Assembly (NCBI GenBank): GCA_965204405.1
Contig: CBDBEN010000002.1
Coordinates: 679,657-743,656, forward strand
DNA length: 64,000 nucleotides
From: JANQPX01 sp965204405
GTDB taxonomy: Bacteria > Pseudomonadota > Alphaproteobacteria > Geminicoccales > Geminicoccaceae
Direction of reading: 5' to 3'
In this document: piece after piece, positions 40,878-49,287 of the stretch
How positions within the stretch are numbered: position 1 is the first letter of the stretch
Layout of the letters: every line of letters starts with the position of its first letter
The notes under the pieces: generated by a model
The model's database searches: none
Seen by the model: the letters and a program-made list of their open reading frames with translations, nothing else
Told to the model about the DNA's origin: nothing
Program-made: the position numbers and the translations under genes

Positions 40878-42005
40878 ATGCTTTTCATCATTGGTGGTGC
40901 CAGCGGATCTGGCAAGACGAGCTGCCTACCGGGCCTGCGCCACGCGTTGCCGGAAATCGACTGGCATGAATTCGACGAGCGAGGCGTGCCCGCTCCGCCC
41001 ATTCCTTCGGATTGGCGGATCACGACGACCGAGTCTTGGTTGCGAATTGCGATAGCGAACCAGAAAGCCAACAAAGACACTGCGATCATCGGTGGCGCTG
41101 TTTATGGCGAAGTTCTCGCCTGTCCCTCATATCCTGAAATCGATGCGGCCGCCTATTGTCTGCTCGATTGCGGTGACCCGGTGCGGATCGACCGCATTCG
41201 TTCGCGCGATCAAGGACGAGACTCTGCCAGCCAGGAGATGCTGAACTGGGCGGCCTGGCTTCGGATGCACGCCTCCGATCCGACATGGCGCCCCGACGTC
41301 ATTCAGAAGCGTGCCGCTTCAGCCGCAACGATGCATTTCGATCGCTGGCAGAACTGGGAAAAAGGAGATTCCCGCTGGCGGGTGGCTGACATCGACAACA
41401 GCGATCTGAGTATCGCCGAAACGGTCGATGAGCTCGTCTACTGGCTCAATGGTGAACGCCGTCGCCAAGCCGTTGGCAGCCTCGCCAAAGCGCGAAGGCC
41501 TAAGGCAGCCATTCGAGAAATCCGCATCGAGGATGCCGATCATTTCGCTGCCTTGACCGATGCGGTCATGGCCGAGTCGCCCTTCATGCTGCGCGAACCT
41601 GATGAACCCAATGCCTGGCATGATCGCGGACCCGAGATTCTGGAACGCATCGTTCAGAATGAGAACACAACGATCTTCGTGGCTCAAATCGGCGACCATC
41701 TCGTGGGCTGGCTGTCCGCGCGCGGCGGCGAGCTCAGGAGAAGTCGTGGGGCGATCTATCTTGTGATCGGCCTTCGAGAGGCGTCGACCGGCAAGGGCAT
41801 CGGCAAAAACTTGCTCGAAGCTGGCGAGGCATGGGCGCGGGACAGGGATGCGCACCGGCTCGATCTCACGGTGCTCGCCGGAAATCATCGCGCCCGGCGC
41901 TTCTATGAGCAGGCGGGTTTTCGCTATGAAGGCCGAAAACCTGCGGCCCTCAAGATCGATGGCCAACTCGCCGACGAATTCATGATGGCCAAGGTTTTGC
42001 GATGA
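40878..42005 (+). CDS. P-loop kinase-like domain fused to a GNAT acetyltransferase
   Basis: A 375-residue fusion. Residues 1-195 form a small P-loop NTPase with FIIGGASGSGKTSCLPGL and an aspartate-rich LLDCGDPVRIDRIRSRDQ region, like nucleotide or nucleoside kinases. Residues 210-375 are a GNAT domain with REIRIEDADHFAALTDAVMA, VIGLREASTGKGIGKNLLEA and VLAGNHRARRFYEQAGFRYE. Each half is complete. I know no characterised protein with this order. GGAG precedes the ATG. It diverges from the frameshifted hydrolase gene. Confidence 0.82.
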   Translation: MLFIIGGASGSGKTSCLPGLRHALPEIDWHEFDERGVPAPPIPSDWRITTTESWLRIAIANQKANKDTAIIGGAVYGEVLACPSYPEIDAAAYCLLDCGDPVRIDRIRSRDQGRDSASQEMLNWAAWLRMHASDPTWRPDVIQKRAASAATMHFDRWQNWEKGDSRWRVADIDNSDLSIAETVDELVYWLNGERRRQAVGSLAKARRPKAAIREIRIEDADHFAALTDAVMAESPFMLREPDEPNAWHDRGPEILERIVQNENTTIFVAQIGDHLVGWLSARGGELRRSRGAIYLVIGLREASTGKGIGKNLLEAGEAWARDRDAHRLDLTVLAGNHRARRFYEQAGFRYEGRKPAALKIDGQLADEFMMAKVLR

Positions 42006-42036
42006 TCCTTGGCCGCAAGGCTGGATGCCGGTTTCA

Positions 42037-42372
42037 CTAGCTTTGCGTCCGGCCGTCTTCGACCACGCGGCCGGATTGAATGATGGTTGTCATCACATGC
42101 ACGCGGTCGGGACGAACATCGAGACGTTTGGCGAGCGCGTTGGCCAGGCCGACCTGCAGCGCCTGCACGTTCTCCTCGGACCATAGGGTTGGGAGATACA
42201 AGACCGCCATGAGATCGTAGGCAGCCCCGCTTTGGCAAAGGCCGGGCAAGAAATTCACCGTCATGTGCTTGCCGGAAAGCTCGCTTTCAGCGCTCCAGGA
42301 CAATGTGAAGTCGGCGAGTTCAGTGGCTCTTGCCTGCAACTCTTTTGATACCAGAACATTGGCTATCGGCAT
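42037..42372 (-). CDS. Tautomerase/MIF-like small protein
   Basis: A 111-residue protein beginning MPIANVLVSKELQARATELA, with Pro directly after Met as in 4-oxalocrotonate tautomerases and MIF-like enzymes, where Pro is the catalytic base. A duplicated beta-alpha-beta pattern fits: LAVLYLPTLW-like strand then VQALQVGLANALAKRLDV and RVHVMTTIIQSG. The ATG at 42372 with GGAGAAAG upstream places Pro at position 2; the longer frame to 42408 would bury it. The substrate is unknown. Confidence 0.7.
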   Translation of the reverse strand: MPIANVLVSKELQARATELADFTLSWSAESELSGKHMTVNFLPGLCQSGAAYDLMAVLYLPTLWSEENVQALQVGLANALAKRLDVRPDRVHVMTTIIQSGRVVEDGRTQS

Positions 42373-42410
42373 GCTTTCTCCATTGATCGGCGAGCTCTGC
42401 CCCACCATCG

Positions 42411-43151
42411 TCAGGTCACCACGATGGCGCCTCTCTCGGTGACGACCAGGGTATGCTCATATTGCGCCGTCATGAATTTCGGATCGGTGACCAGGCTCCA
42501 GCCGTCGCCGCCGACCTCGGCCCACCAGGCGCCGGATGAGAAGAATGGTTCGATGGTGATCACCATGCCCTTCTCGAGAACGCGGCGATCAAAGGGCGCA
42601 TCGAAAGAGGGGATGCTCTTTGGCTCCTCGTGGATCGCCCGGCCGACCCCATGGCTCTGCAGATTTTTGATGATGGAATAGCCAAGCCGCTTGGCATCCC
42701 GTTCGATGCTCCTGCCGATGACGTTCATCGGCTTTCCGGCCTTGACCATACGCACAGCGCGATCGCGGGCTTTTCGTGTCGCCCGGCAAAGGGCTGTCTT
42801 GGCGGAGGTGGCCGGCGGCGCGATGAAGCTTGCGCCTGTGTCGGCAAAGAAGCCGTCCCTTTCCGCCGAAACGTCGATATTGACCAAATCGCCGGGCGCG
42901 ATGACGTGCTCGCCCGGAATGCCGTGGGCGATGACATGGTTGACGCTGATGCAGGTGGCGCCGGGAAAGCCATAGGCCAGTTCCGGCGCCGGCCTCGCTC
43001 CCTGTCTCTCGAGCCTCTGCCGCCCGATGTCGTCAAGCTCGCGCGTCGTCATGCCCGGTTCGATCATACTTCCCATCTGCTGCAGCGTCTCGGCGACAAT
43101 CCCACCGATCGTCTTTAGCCCCAAAAGTTCGGATGGTTTGGTGACGGTCAT
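42411..43151 (-). CDS. map: Type I methionine aminopeptidase
   Basis: A 246-residue metalloprotease removing initiator Met. Metal ligands are visible in order: VNIDVSAERDGFFADTGASF (two Asp), QSHGVGRAIHEEP (His), VITIEPFF (Glu) and QYEHTLVVT (Glu). It lacks the N-terminal zinc-finger extension. The ATG at 43151 is preferred over the TTG at 43169, neither having a strong ribosome site. Accessory copies of this enzyme are common in alphaproteobacteria; whether this is the main one cannot be told from the window. The tautomerase-like gene follows 38 bases later. Confidence 0.92.
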   Translation of the reverse strand: MTVTKPSELLGLKTIGGIVAETLQQMGSMIEPGMTTRELDDIGRQRLERQGARPAPELAYGFPGATCISVNHVIAHGIPGEHVIAPGDLVNIDVSAERDGFFADTGASFIAPPATSAKTALCRATRKARDRAVRMVKAGKPMNVIGRSIERDAKRLGYSIIKNLQSHGVGRAIHEEPKSIPSFDAPFDRRVLEKGMVITIEPFFSSGAWWAEVGGDGWSLVTDPKFMTAQYEHTLVVTERGAIVVT

Positions 43152-43263
43152 GTTGGTTCGCGTATCCAAAGTCGGTTTTCGTCGAGGCTTACCTGGCCAT
43201 CATTAGCAACAAGGCTTGCTCGTGTCGGTATCGATCTCCTTCAGTTCGTTAGCTTTTCCAGCG

Positions 43264-44188
43264 CTACACCGCGCCGACCCGACGCTCACGATGGAAGACA
43301 TAGAGGCCGGAACCGACAATGATGACGGTACCCAGGCCGGTCAAACCATCGGGAATATCGCCGAATATGACGGCGCCGAGGAATGTGGCGCCGAGAATTT
43401 CAAGATATTGAAAAGGAGCGAGAACGCTTGCGGGCGCCAGGCGAAAGGCACGGATCGCCAGCATATGCGAGATCGTGGCGATCACGCCTAGCAGAAAGTG
43501 CCATCTCCACGCTTCGGTCGTCGGCCATGCAGGGCGGATCGCGGACCAACCCATCTCAGAACCCGCCGCCATCGCAAGCGACAAAGCGAGCATGCCGAAG
43601 ACACAGACCCAAAACTGCATCACCTGAGCGTTTTCGGTATGAGCGACGGCTCGGGTGATCGTCAGATAGAGCGCGAAGCAGGCGGCCGCCAGCAAGGGCA
43701 GCAGCGCCGCGAAGCCGACCGTCTCGAAGCTCGGTCGAATGACGATCAAGGCGCCGATAAAGCCGACCAAGACCGCGAGAACGCGCCGGCACCCGATCCG
43801 CTCGCCGAGAAACAGCTTCGCCATCAGCGTCAGAACAAGAGGCTCGACGAAAAAAATCGCGGCGCTGTCGGCGAGCGGCATATAGGTCAGCGCCCAGAAG
43901 AAGGACAAGGCGCGCAAGCGCCAGGAGAAGGCCGCGCAGGACATGGCTCGATGACTGCCAGGGCAGCCGGCCGCGATGGCCGATCAGAAGGATGGGCAGA
44001 AGAAAAGCGAACTGAAAGAAGAAGCGGAACCATGCGATCTGACCGGGCGAGAGGGCATCGCCCAGGCCCTTGGCGATGGCATGGATGCCAGGTGCCATGA
44101 GCACGCCGATCGCCATCAGGATCATGCCGCGCCGAATGTGTCCCGGTAGTGGCTTCTCTTCGATGATCGATGCCACGGTCTCGGGCAT
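43264..44188 (-). pseudogene. EamA/DMT-family transporter gene with a frameshift
   Basis: A ten-helix drug/metabolite transporter split over two frames. The first part runs from the ATG at 44188 (RRGMILMAIGVLMAPGIHA, then PGQIAWFRFFFQFAFLLPIL). Near 43915 the coding frame moves by one base, and LTYMPLADSAAIFFVEPLVL, GERIGCRRVLAVLVGFIGAL and FQYLEILGATFLGAVIFGD follow to 43264. All helices survive, so one base change would restore a normal protein of about 308 residues. Recent inactivation or a read error are both possible. Confidence 0.8.
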
Positions 44189-44253
44189 TCGGCATTGTCC
44201 TTGATCATGACGACCGTCAACCGCCATGATGCACGCGGCGTGGAGGATCGTCG

Positions 44254-44904
44254 ATGCGCTTGGTCGCCTGGAACTGCAACATGGCGCTCCACCGGAAGAT
44301 CGAGCCGCTGCTGGCGCTCCGGCCGGATATCGCGGTGATCTCGGAATGCGCAGATCCGGAACGCCTTCGCCGCCTCTCGGCAATCGACTGGATGGAAAGC
44401 GATCCCGTCTGGATCGGCCGTCATGCCACCAAGGGGCTCGCCGTCTTCGCCTTCAACGGGTTTCGCGCGGCCTTGTCGTCGGATTACTGGCCGAAGCTCG
44501 ACTATGTGGCGTCGGTCCGCGTCGACGGTCCGCTCACCTTCAACCTGCTCGCCGTCTGGGCGCAGAATGCCAGTGGCGGGGTGACGCGAAAACACCAGCT
44601 GGGGCCGCTCAGGCGTGGACTTGCCCGTTATCGAGATTTCCTGACGGACGGACCGTCGATCGTCGTCGGCGATCTCAACAACAATGCCATCTGGGATCGG
44701 CCGGGTTGGCGCATCAACCACATGGCCAAGGTCGAGATCCTTCGAAAGATGGGCTTGGTCAGTCGTGATCATATCTGGGCCAAAATCTGCAAAAATCTTC
44801 CTTCCTCGGGAACAAAATTGGCCTCTCATTCATCTAGGAGTCATCAGGATCGCCATCTGCGAGGGGCACGTCGATGGACTCTACATCGAAAAAAATGGCC
44901 GTGA
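44254..44904 (+). CDS. EEP-family endonuclease/phosphatase-like gene, C-terminus abnormal
   Basis: A 216-residue frame whose first 170 residues are a normal endonuclease/exonuclease/phosphatase fold: RLVAWNCNMALHRKI, AVISECADPERL, FNLLAVWAQNASGG and SIVVGDLNNNAIWDRPGWR. The domain's last quarter, which should carry the S-D-H active-site motif, is missing. After about 44765 the translation turns into unrelated sequence (HIWAKICKNLPSSGTK onward). A deletion joined this gene to foreign sequence, so the product is probably inactive. It diverges from the EamA gene. Confidence 0.7.
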   Translation: MRLVAWNCNMALHRKIEPLLALRPDIAVISECADPERLRRLSAIDWMESDPVWIGRHATKGLAVFAFNGFRAALSSDYWPKLDYVASVRVDGPLTFNLLAVWAQNASGGVTRKHQLGPLRRGLARYRDFLTDGPSIVVGDLNNNAIWDRPGWRINHMAKVEILRKMGLVSRDHIWAKICKNLPSSGTKLASHSSRSHQDRHLRGARRWTLHRKKWP

Positions 44905-44970
44905 GCGTGAATAATTTCGCCGCGACAGCTTTGCCAGCCTTGGTTGTAGCTTAGCAAGTCATTCAGCAAT

Positions 44971-45765
44971 TCAGGATGGCGCCACCGGCGCGAGGCGCGC
45001 GCCAAAGGGCACGATGGGCTCGATCGCGGCCATGAATTCTTTTGTGCCGGCTGCATATCGAAACTTCGTGGATAGGTCGCTTTGGGTCCAGTCCACGGTG
45101 CTCGATATGCCGACCTGCTCGAGAATGGCAAAAGCTGCCACTAGATCCCAACTGGAGTCGCCCAAGCCGACATATCCATCCACCTCGCCGAGCGCCAGTT
45201 GGATCAGGGAGATCACGGCTGAGCCACAGCAGCGGAACGTCATGCGCGCCTCCTCGAGCACGAAGCGCAGCACCGCCAAGCGATCCTCCACCGGGATCAC
45301 GGGATGAAATCCCACGCCGACCGCGGCGTGGCTGGCATCCAAGCCGTGGCGCTGCTTCAAGGGCACGCCGTTCATGCTCGCCGTCACGGTCTTGCCACCG
45401 ACGACGATTTGTTTGCGGACGGGTGCGTGTAGGATACCGAAGCTTGGCGTCCCTTGCTCGAACAGGCCAACAGAGATTGCCCACTGATCGCCACCGCGCA
45501 CGAAATTGAACGTTCCGTCGATGGGATCGATGACCCACACCCGCCCCGAAGTGCCGGTGTAATTGCTTCCCTCCTCGCCGAACACGCCGTCATGAGGATA
45601 GGCTTTTCGAAACGCGTCTGTCAGGAAGCGCTCCACTTCCCGGTCGGCAAGGGTCACAAGGTCGAGATGTCCCTTGGATTCGACGGGAACGGTCGACAGC
45701 CGTTCAAAATGGCTGAGCGCAATCTGTCCCGCCTCCAAGACGATGCTTTCGGCACGTTCATGCAT
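44971..45765 (-). CDS. Inositol-monophosphatase-family enzyme
   Basis: A 264-residue metal-dependent phosphatase. Metal-site motifs are DGVFGEEGSNY, VWVIDPIDGTFNFVRGG and GDSSWDLVAAFAILEQVG, in family order. Substrates in the family include inositol-1-phosphate, histidinol phosphate and PAP. The ATG at 45765 has GAAGGAAG upstream and removes an unlikely 27-residue extension. It diverges from a DeoR regulator and a Ugp-like importer; an inverted repeat lies in the shared promoter. It may dephosphorylate the imported compound. Confidence 0.9.
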   Translation of the reverse strand: MHERAESIVLEAGQIALSHFERLSTVPVESKGHLDLVTLADREVERFLTDAFRKAYPHDGVFGEEGSNYTGTSGRVWVIDPIDGTFNFVRGGDQWAISVGLFEQGTPSFGILHAPVRKQIVVGGKTVTASMNGVPLKQRHGLDASHAAVGVGFHPVIPVEDRLAVLRFVLEEARMTFRCCGSAVISLIQLALGEVDGYVGLGDSSWDLVAAFAILEQVGISSTVDWTQSDLSTKFRYAAGTKEFMAAIEPIVPFGARLAPVAPS

Positions 45766-45840
45766 GATAGATGTCTTCCTTCGGAGGATCGAGTGCAGCG
45801 GCACATTCACATGGCTCGGAGGCCAGGCGGAGATAGTCAC

Positions 45841-45936
45841 ATTCAATCATGTTTCGACTCATACAATCGCCTTTTTACTTCAAAAAGGCAAAAATTAGCA
45901 TTCTCATTGACCAAATGTGTCGTTTTATGATTGAAT
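45841..45936. promoter_or_regulatory. Widely spaced 10-base inverted repeat in the divergent promoter
   Basis: ATTCAATCAT (45841-45850) and its exact inverse ATGATTGAAT (45927-45936) lie 76 bases apart in the AT-rich gap between the phosphatase and DeoR genes. Two such arms fit a DeoR-type repressor that loops DNA. Confidence 0.5.
45869..45889. promoter_or_regulatory. 8-base inverted repeat between the wide-repeat arms
   Basis: GCCTTTTT and AAAAAGGC are exact inverted arms around ACTTC. The site lies between the two arms of the wider repeat, so an operator is as likely as a terminator. Confidence 0.45.
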
Positions 45937-45967
45937 TGAGGCGTTGGCGGCAATTGGGGACGCGCCG

Positions 45968-46798
45968 ATGACGCCAAGGGGAAACACATCGCGCTTGTCG
46001 CAGGAAAAAGCACACGCGGCACAGGACGGACCGCAGCTCTCAGCCGTACGGCAACGCCGTTTGCTGGAAATCGTTCGCGAGCGCGGCGCGATGGGTATCC
46101 GCGGGCTTTGCGATTATCTGCAGGTGTCGGACACCACGGTCCGACGCGATCTTACCTACCTTGACCGCCGGGGGCTGTTATCGCGCACTCACGGCGGCGT
46201 CGTCGCCAATTCCATGGTCGGCCACGACTTGCCCGACAGCGCGCGCCTCCACATCAACGAAGAAGAAAAACGGCGAATCGGTGAAGCCGCGGTCGATCTG
46301 CTTGAAGGTGATGAGACCGTCCTGATCGACGCGGGCACGACGGCGCTTCCCATCGCCATGAATGCGCGGCGCAAACCGAACTGCACCTATGTGACGACGT
46401 CGCTCGGCATCGCCCAGGTTCTCAAGGATCAGGGCATTGCTAAGCATTACCTGGTCGGCGGCTCTTATCTGCCGGTTAACGACTCCTATTGCGGCTCCAT
46501 CGCCATCGCAGCGATCCGCTCCCTCTCTTTCGACATCGCGCTGTTATGCGTCAGCGCGATCGATTTGCAGCGGCGGGCGATAAGTCTGGGAAGTGAGGCT
46601 TACGCTCATGTTCAAAGGGAAATCGTTTCCGTTTCACGGAAGAATGTTGTCGTTGCCGACCACTCGAAGTTCCGTGCCTCGGCGTTCGTTCAGACCGTCC
46701 ACTTTGACAATCTCGACGCCATACTGACGGTTCAAGAAGTGGATGACAGCGTCAAGGCAGCGCTTGCCGGAGAGAAGTTGGAGCTTCGGCTGGCATGA
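45968..46798 (+). CDS. DeoR/GlpR-family transcription regulator
   Basis: A 276-residue regulator. The winged helix (residues 30-85) has RRLLEIVRERGAMGIRGLCD and VSDTTVRRDLTYLDRRGLLS, followed by the family's R-T-H-G-G-V hinge. The C-terminal sensor domain carries DETVLIDAGTTALPIAM and VSRKNVVVADHSKF, which bind phosphorylated sugars or sugar alcohols. GlpR-type members answer to glycerol-3-phosphate. The ATG at 45968 has GGGGAC upstream. It overlaps the importer ATPase start by four bases, so it is likely the local repressor. Confidence 0.92.
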   Translation: MTPRGNTSRLSQEKAHAAQDGPQLSAVRQRRLLEIVRERGAMGIRGLCDYLQVSDTTVRRDLTYLDRRGLLSRTHGGVVANSMVGHDLPDSARLHINEEEKRRIGEAAVDLLEGDETVLIDAGTTALPIAMNARRKPNCTYVTTSLGIAQVLKDQGIAKHYLVGGSYLPVNDSYCGSIAIAAIRSLSFDIALLCVSAIDLQRRAISLGSEAYAHVQREIVSVSRKNVVVADHSKFRASAFVQTVHFDNLDAILTVQEVDDSVKAALAGEKLELRLA

Positions 46799-47895
46799 GC
46801 GAGAACGGCGTTTCACTGAAAATTGCGGGGCTCAGGAAGTCCTGGGGGCAGGTCGAGGTTCTCAAGGGGATCGACCTGGAAATCGAGGCAGGCGCCTTTC
46901 TCACGCTTCTCGGCCCTTCCGGCTGCGGCAAAAGCACGGCCTTGCGTCTTATCGCCGGCCTCGACGAAGTCAGCGGCGGAAACATCGTAATCGACGGTGT
47001 CGACGTCACCACCGTCCCGCCTGCTGAGCGCAATATCGGGATGGTTTTCCAGAACTACGCGCTCTTTCCGCATATGAGCGTGCGCGACAACATCCTCTAC
47101 GGACTTCGCGTACGCCGTCACAGCAAGAAGGACCAGGAAAGCGGGCTTCAGCGCATTGCCGCCTTCATGAACCTGGAGCCCTTGTTGGATCGCCGGCCGG
47201 GGCAGCTGTCCGGTGGCCAGCAGCAGCGCGTCGCCCTCGCCCGTGTGCTGATTTCCGAACGCAAGCTCGTATTGATGGACGAACCGCTGTCCAATCTGGA
47301 TGCCAAATTGCGCGCCGAAATTCGAACGGAGATCAAAGACCTCAACCGCACGCTGGGCATCACGGTGGTCTATGTCACCCATGACCAGAGCGAAGCCCTG
47401 TCCATGTCCGACAAGGTACTCCTGATGGACGCCGGCGAAGCGGTGCAGTTCGGGACACCCGTGGATCTTTACAATGAGCCGGCCAGCATCACGGCAGCAC
47501 GCTTCATCGGCACGCCGCCCATGAACATGATTGCAGCCGCGCATATGCCCTCTCATCTTGAGAGGCTCGGGCTCAAATCGCAAAGCGACGATGTTCAACT
47601 CGGGATACGCCCGGAACATCTTCGCTTGACCGACGAACCGTCCGATCTGTCGTTTTCGGCCCGGGTCGCCAACACCGAATACGAAGGTAGCCAGACCCTT
47701 GTCCGCCTCGTCACGACGCTTGGCGAGTCGGTCAAGGTCACGCTGCCTAGCAAAACCACGCCGCAAGAGGGGATCGGCGTGCGTGTCGAATGTCAGCCCA
47801 GTACCATTCGACTCTTCCGGATATCGGACGGAAAAGCCCTCGTGAACGAAACCGGAGCTATCGGCAGCGAAATACCGATGGCTCGACCCAACTGA
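46795..47895 (+). CDS. ABC importer ATPase (UgpC/MalK type)
   Basis: A 366-residue ATPase for a carbohydrate-type importer. Walker A GPSGCGKSTALRL, Q-loop VFQNYALFPHMS, signature LSGGQQQRVALARVL, Walker B VLMDEPLSNLDAKL and the His switch VTHDQSEAL are all present. A C-terminal TOBE/OB domain (residues 240-366) allows regulatory contacts. It follows the DeoR gene with a 4-base overlap and precedes binding protein and permeases, forming one operon. The family energises sn-glycerol-3-phosphate, maltose and similar systems. Confidence 0.93.
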   Translation: MSENGVSLKIAGLRKSWGQVEVLKGIDLEIEAGAFLTLLGPSGCGKSTALRLIAGLDEVSGGNIVIDGVDVTTVPPAERNIGMVFQNYALFPHMSVRDNILYGLRVRRHSKKDQESGLQRIAAFMNLEPLLDRRPGQLSGGQQQRVALARVLISERKLVLMDEPLSNLDAKLRAEIRTEIKDLNRTLGITVVYVTHDQSEALSMSDKVLLMDAGEAVQFGTPVDLYNEPASITAARFIGTPPMNMIAAAHMPSHLERLGLKSQSDDVQLGIRPEHLRLTDEPSDLSFSARVANTEYEGSQTLVRLVTTLGESVKVTLPSKTTPQEGIGVRVECQPSTIRLFRISDGKALVNETGAIGSEIPMARPN

Positions 47896-47914
47896 CAACG
47901 GGAGGAAAAACGCC

Positions 47915-49201
47915 ATGAGGATCACCAAATTATTGGGCACGGCCGCTCTCGCCGTCGGGCTTGGCGGGATGAGTGTACCCGCCTCCTTTGGCGCGGACCT
48001 GGAGTTCTATTTTCCTGTCGGCGTGAACGCGCCTGCGGTGGAAACCATTCAGGCGCTGACTGACGCTTGGGCCGCGCAAAACCCGCAGCACACGGTCAAG
48101 GCTGTCTATGCGGGCAACTACGAAGAGACGACCACCAAGGCCCTGACGGCCGCCCAAGCCGGCAGTCCGCCGCAGGTTGCCGTCCTGCTGTCGATCGACA
48201 TCTTTACGCTGATCGAAGAAGACGTCGTCGTACCCTTCACGGAGATCACCGACAAGGCTGAAGACAAGGCGTGGATGGACGGCTTCATGGAAGGCTTCAT
48301 GACCGACGCCCGCTACAACGGCGAGGTCTACGGCATCCCGTTCCAGCGCTCGACACCGGTCTACTACTACAACAAGGATGCGTTCCGCGATGCGGGTCTC
48401 GATCCGGAGGACCCGCCCAAGAGTTGGGCTGACATGATCGCCGTCGGCAAGAAGCTGGTGAAAAAAGACGCAAACGGCAACGTCACCCAATGGGGTACGC
48501 GCATCCCGACCCTCGGGCTCGGCGGCGCTTGGCTGTTCGGCGGGCTGGTTGTCTCGATGGACGACTATCTGTCCACCGATACCGGCACCGAAGCACGATT
48601 CGACACGCCGGCGACCGAGGCCTCTCTGCAGTTCCTGCTCGATCTCGCCGCGGAAGGCGTCATGGCACCGGGTGGCATCACATGGGGTGATACGCCGAAG
48701 GCCTTCGTCGAGGGCCAGACGGCCTCAATGTGGACCTCGACCGGCAACCTGGCCTTCGTCAATTCCAACGCCGAGTTCGACTGGGGCGTTGCGTTCCTGC
48801 CCGGTGGCAAGGGCCCGGGCGCACCGATTGGTGGCGGCAATTTCTATATCTTCAAGGACACCACCGATGAAGAACGCGCCGCCGCTCTGGACTTCGTCAA
48901 GTTCATGACCTCACCGGAAAACGCCGCCACCTGGTCCATCGCCACCGGCTATGTCGCTCCGCGCGACGATGCCTGGGAGACGCCGGCGATGAAGGCCTAT
49001 GTCGAGGAACTGCCGGCCGCACTTGTGGCGCGCGAGCAGGTCGCCCACGCCTATCGCGAATTCTCCGTCTTCCAGCGTCAGCGCGTCACCCAATTCCTCG
49101 TGGACGCCATCGAAAGCACGATCGGCGGTGAAGCCGAACCCAAGGCCGCCCTGGAAGAGGCCCAGGCCAAGGCCGACGAAGTCCTGAGCGAATACCGGTA
49201 G
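47915..49201 (+). CDS. Extracellular solute-binding protein, UgpB-like
   Basis: A 428-residue periplasmic binding protein of family 1. The signal peptide is LLGTAALAVGLGGMSVPASFGA, and the mature body contains PQHTVKAVYAGNYEETTTKA, IPFQRSTPVYYYNKDAFRDA, GQTASMWTSTGNL and GGGNFYIFKDTTDEERAAAL, closest in style to the glycerol-3-phosphate binder UgpB. GGGAGGAA precedes the ATG. A long stem-loop follows the stop, before the permease genes. Phosphorylated glycerol or glycerophosphodiesters are the leading ligand guess. Confidence 0.9.
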   Translation: MRITKLLGTAALAVGLGGMSVPASFGADLEFYFPVGVNAPAVETIQALTDAWAAQNPQHTVKAVYAGNYEETTTKALTAAQAGSPPQVAVLLSIDIFTLIEEDVVVPFTEITDKAEDKAWMDGFMEGFMTDARYNGEVYGIPFQRSTPVYYYNKDAFRDAGLDPEDPPKSWADMIAVGKKLVKKDANGNVTQWGTRIPTLGLGGAWLFGGLVVSMDDYLSTDTGTEARFDTPATEASLQFLLDLAAEGVMAPGGITWGDTPKAFVEGQTASMWTSTGNLAFVNSNAEFDWGVAFLPGGKGPGAPIGGGNFYIFKDTTDEERAAALDFVKFMTSPENAATWSIATGYVAPRDDAWETPAMKAYVEELPAALVAREQVAHAYREFSVFQRQRVTQFLVDAIESTIGGEAEPKAALEEAQAKADEVLSEYR

Positions 49202-49215
49202 ATCCAGTCGACGAC

Positions 49216-49253
49216 ATCTGGCGTGGGGCGGCCGATTAGCCCCACGTCCAGAT
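49216..49253 (+). promoter_or_regulatory. Stem-loop after the first binding-protein gene
   Basis: ATCTGG-C-GTGGGGC pairs with GCCCCAC-GT-CCAGAT around a nine-base loop. It can stabilise the upstream mRNA or reduce read-through, giving more binding protein than permease. Confidence 0.6.
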
Positions 49254-49287
49254 CTCGTACCGGCACCGGCCGCACCGGAGGACATAC

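Noticed and set aside
44188..44222. TTGATCATGACGACCGTCAA between the EamA and EEP genes
   Set aside because: The arms are separated by ten bases instead of four, so it does not fit FNR.
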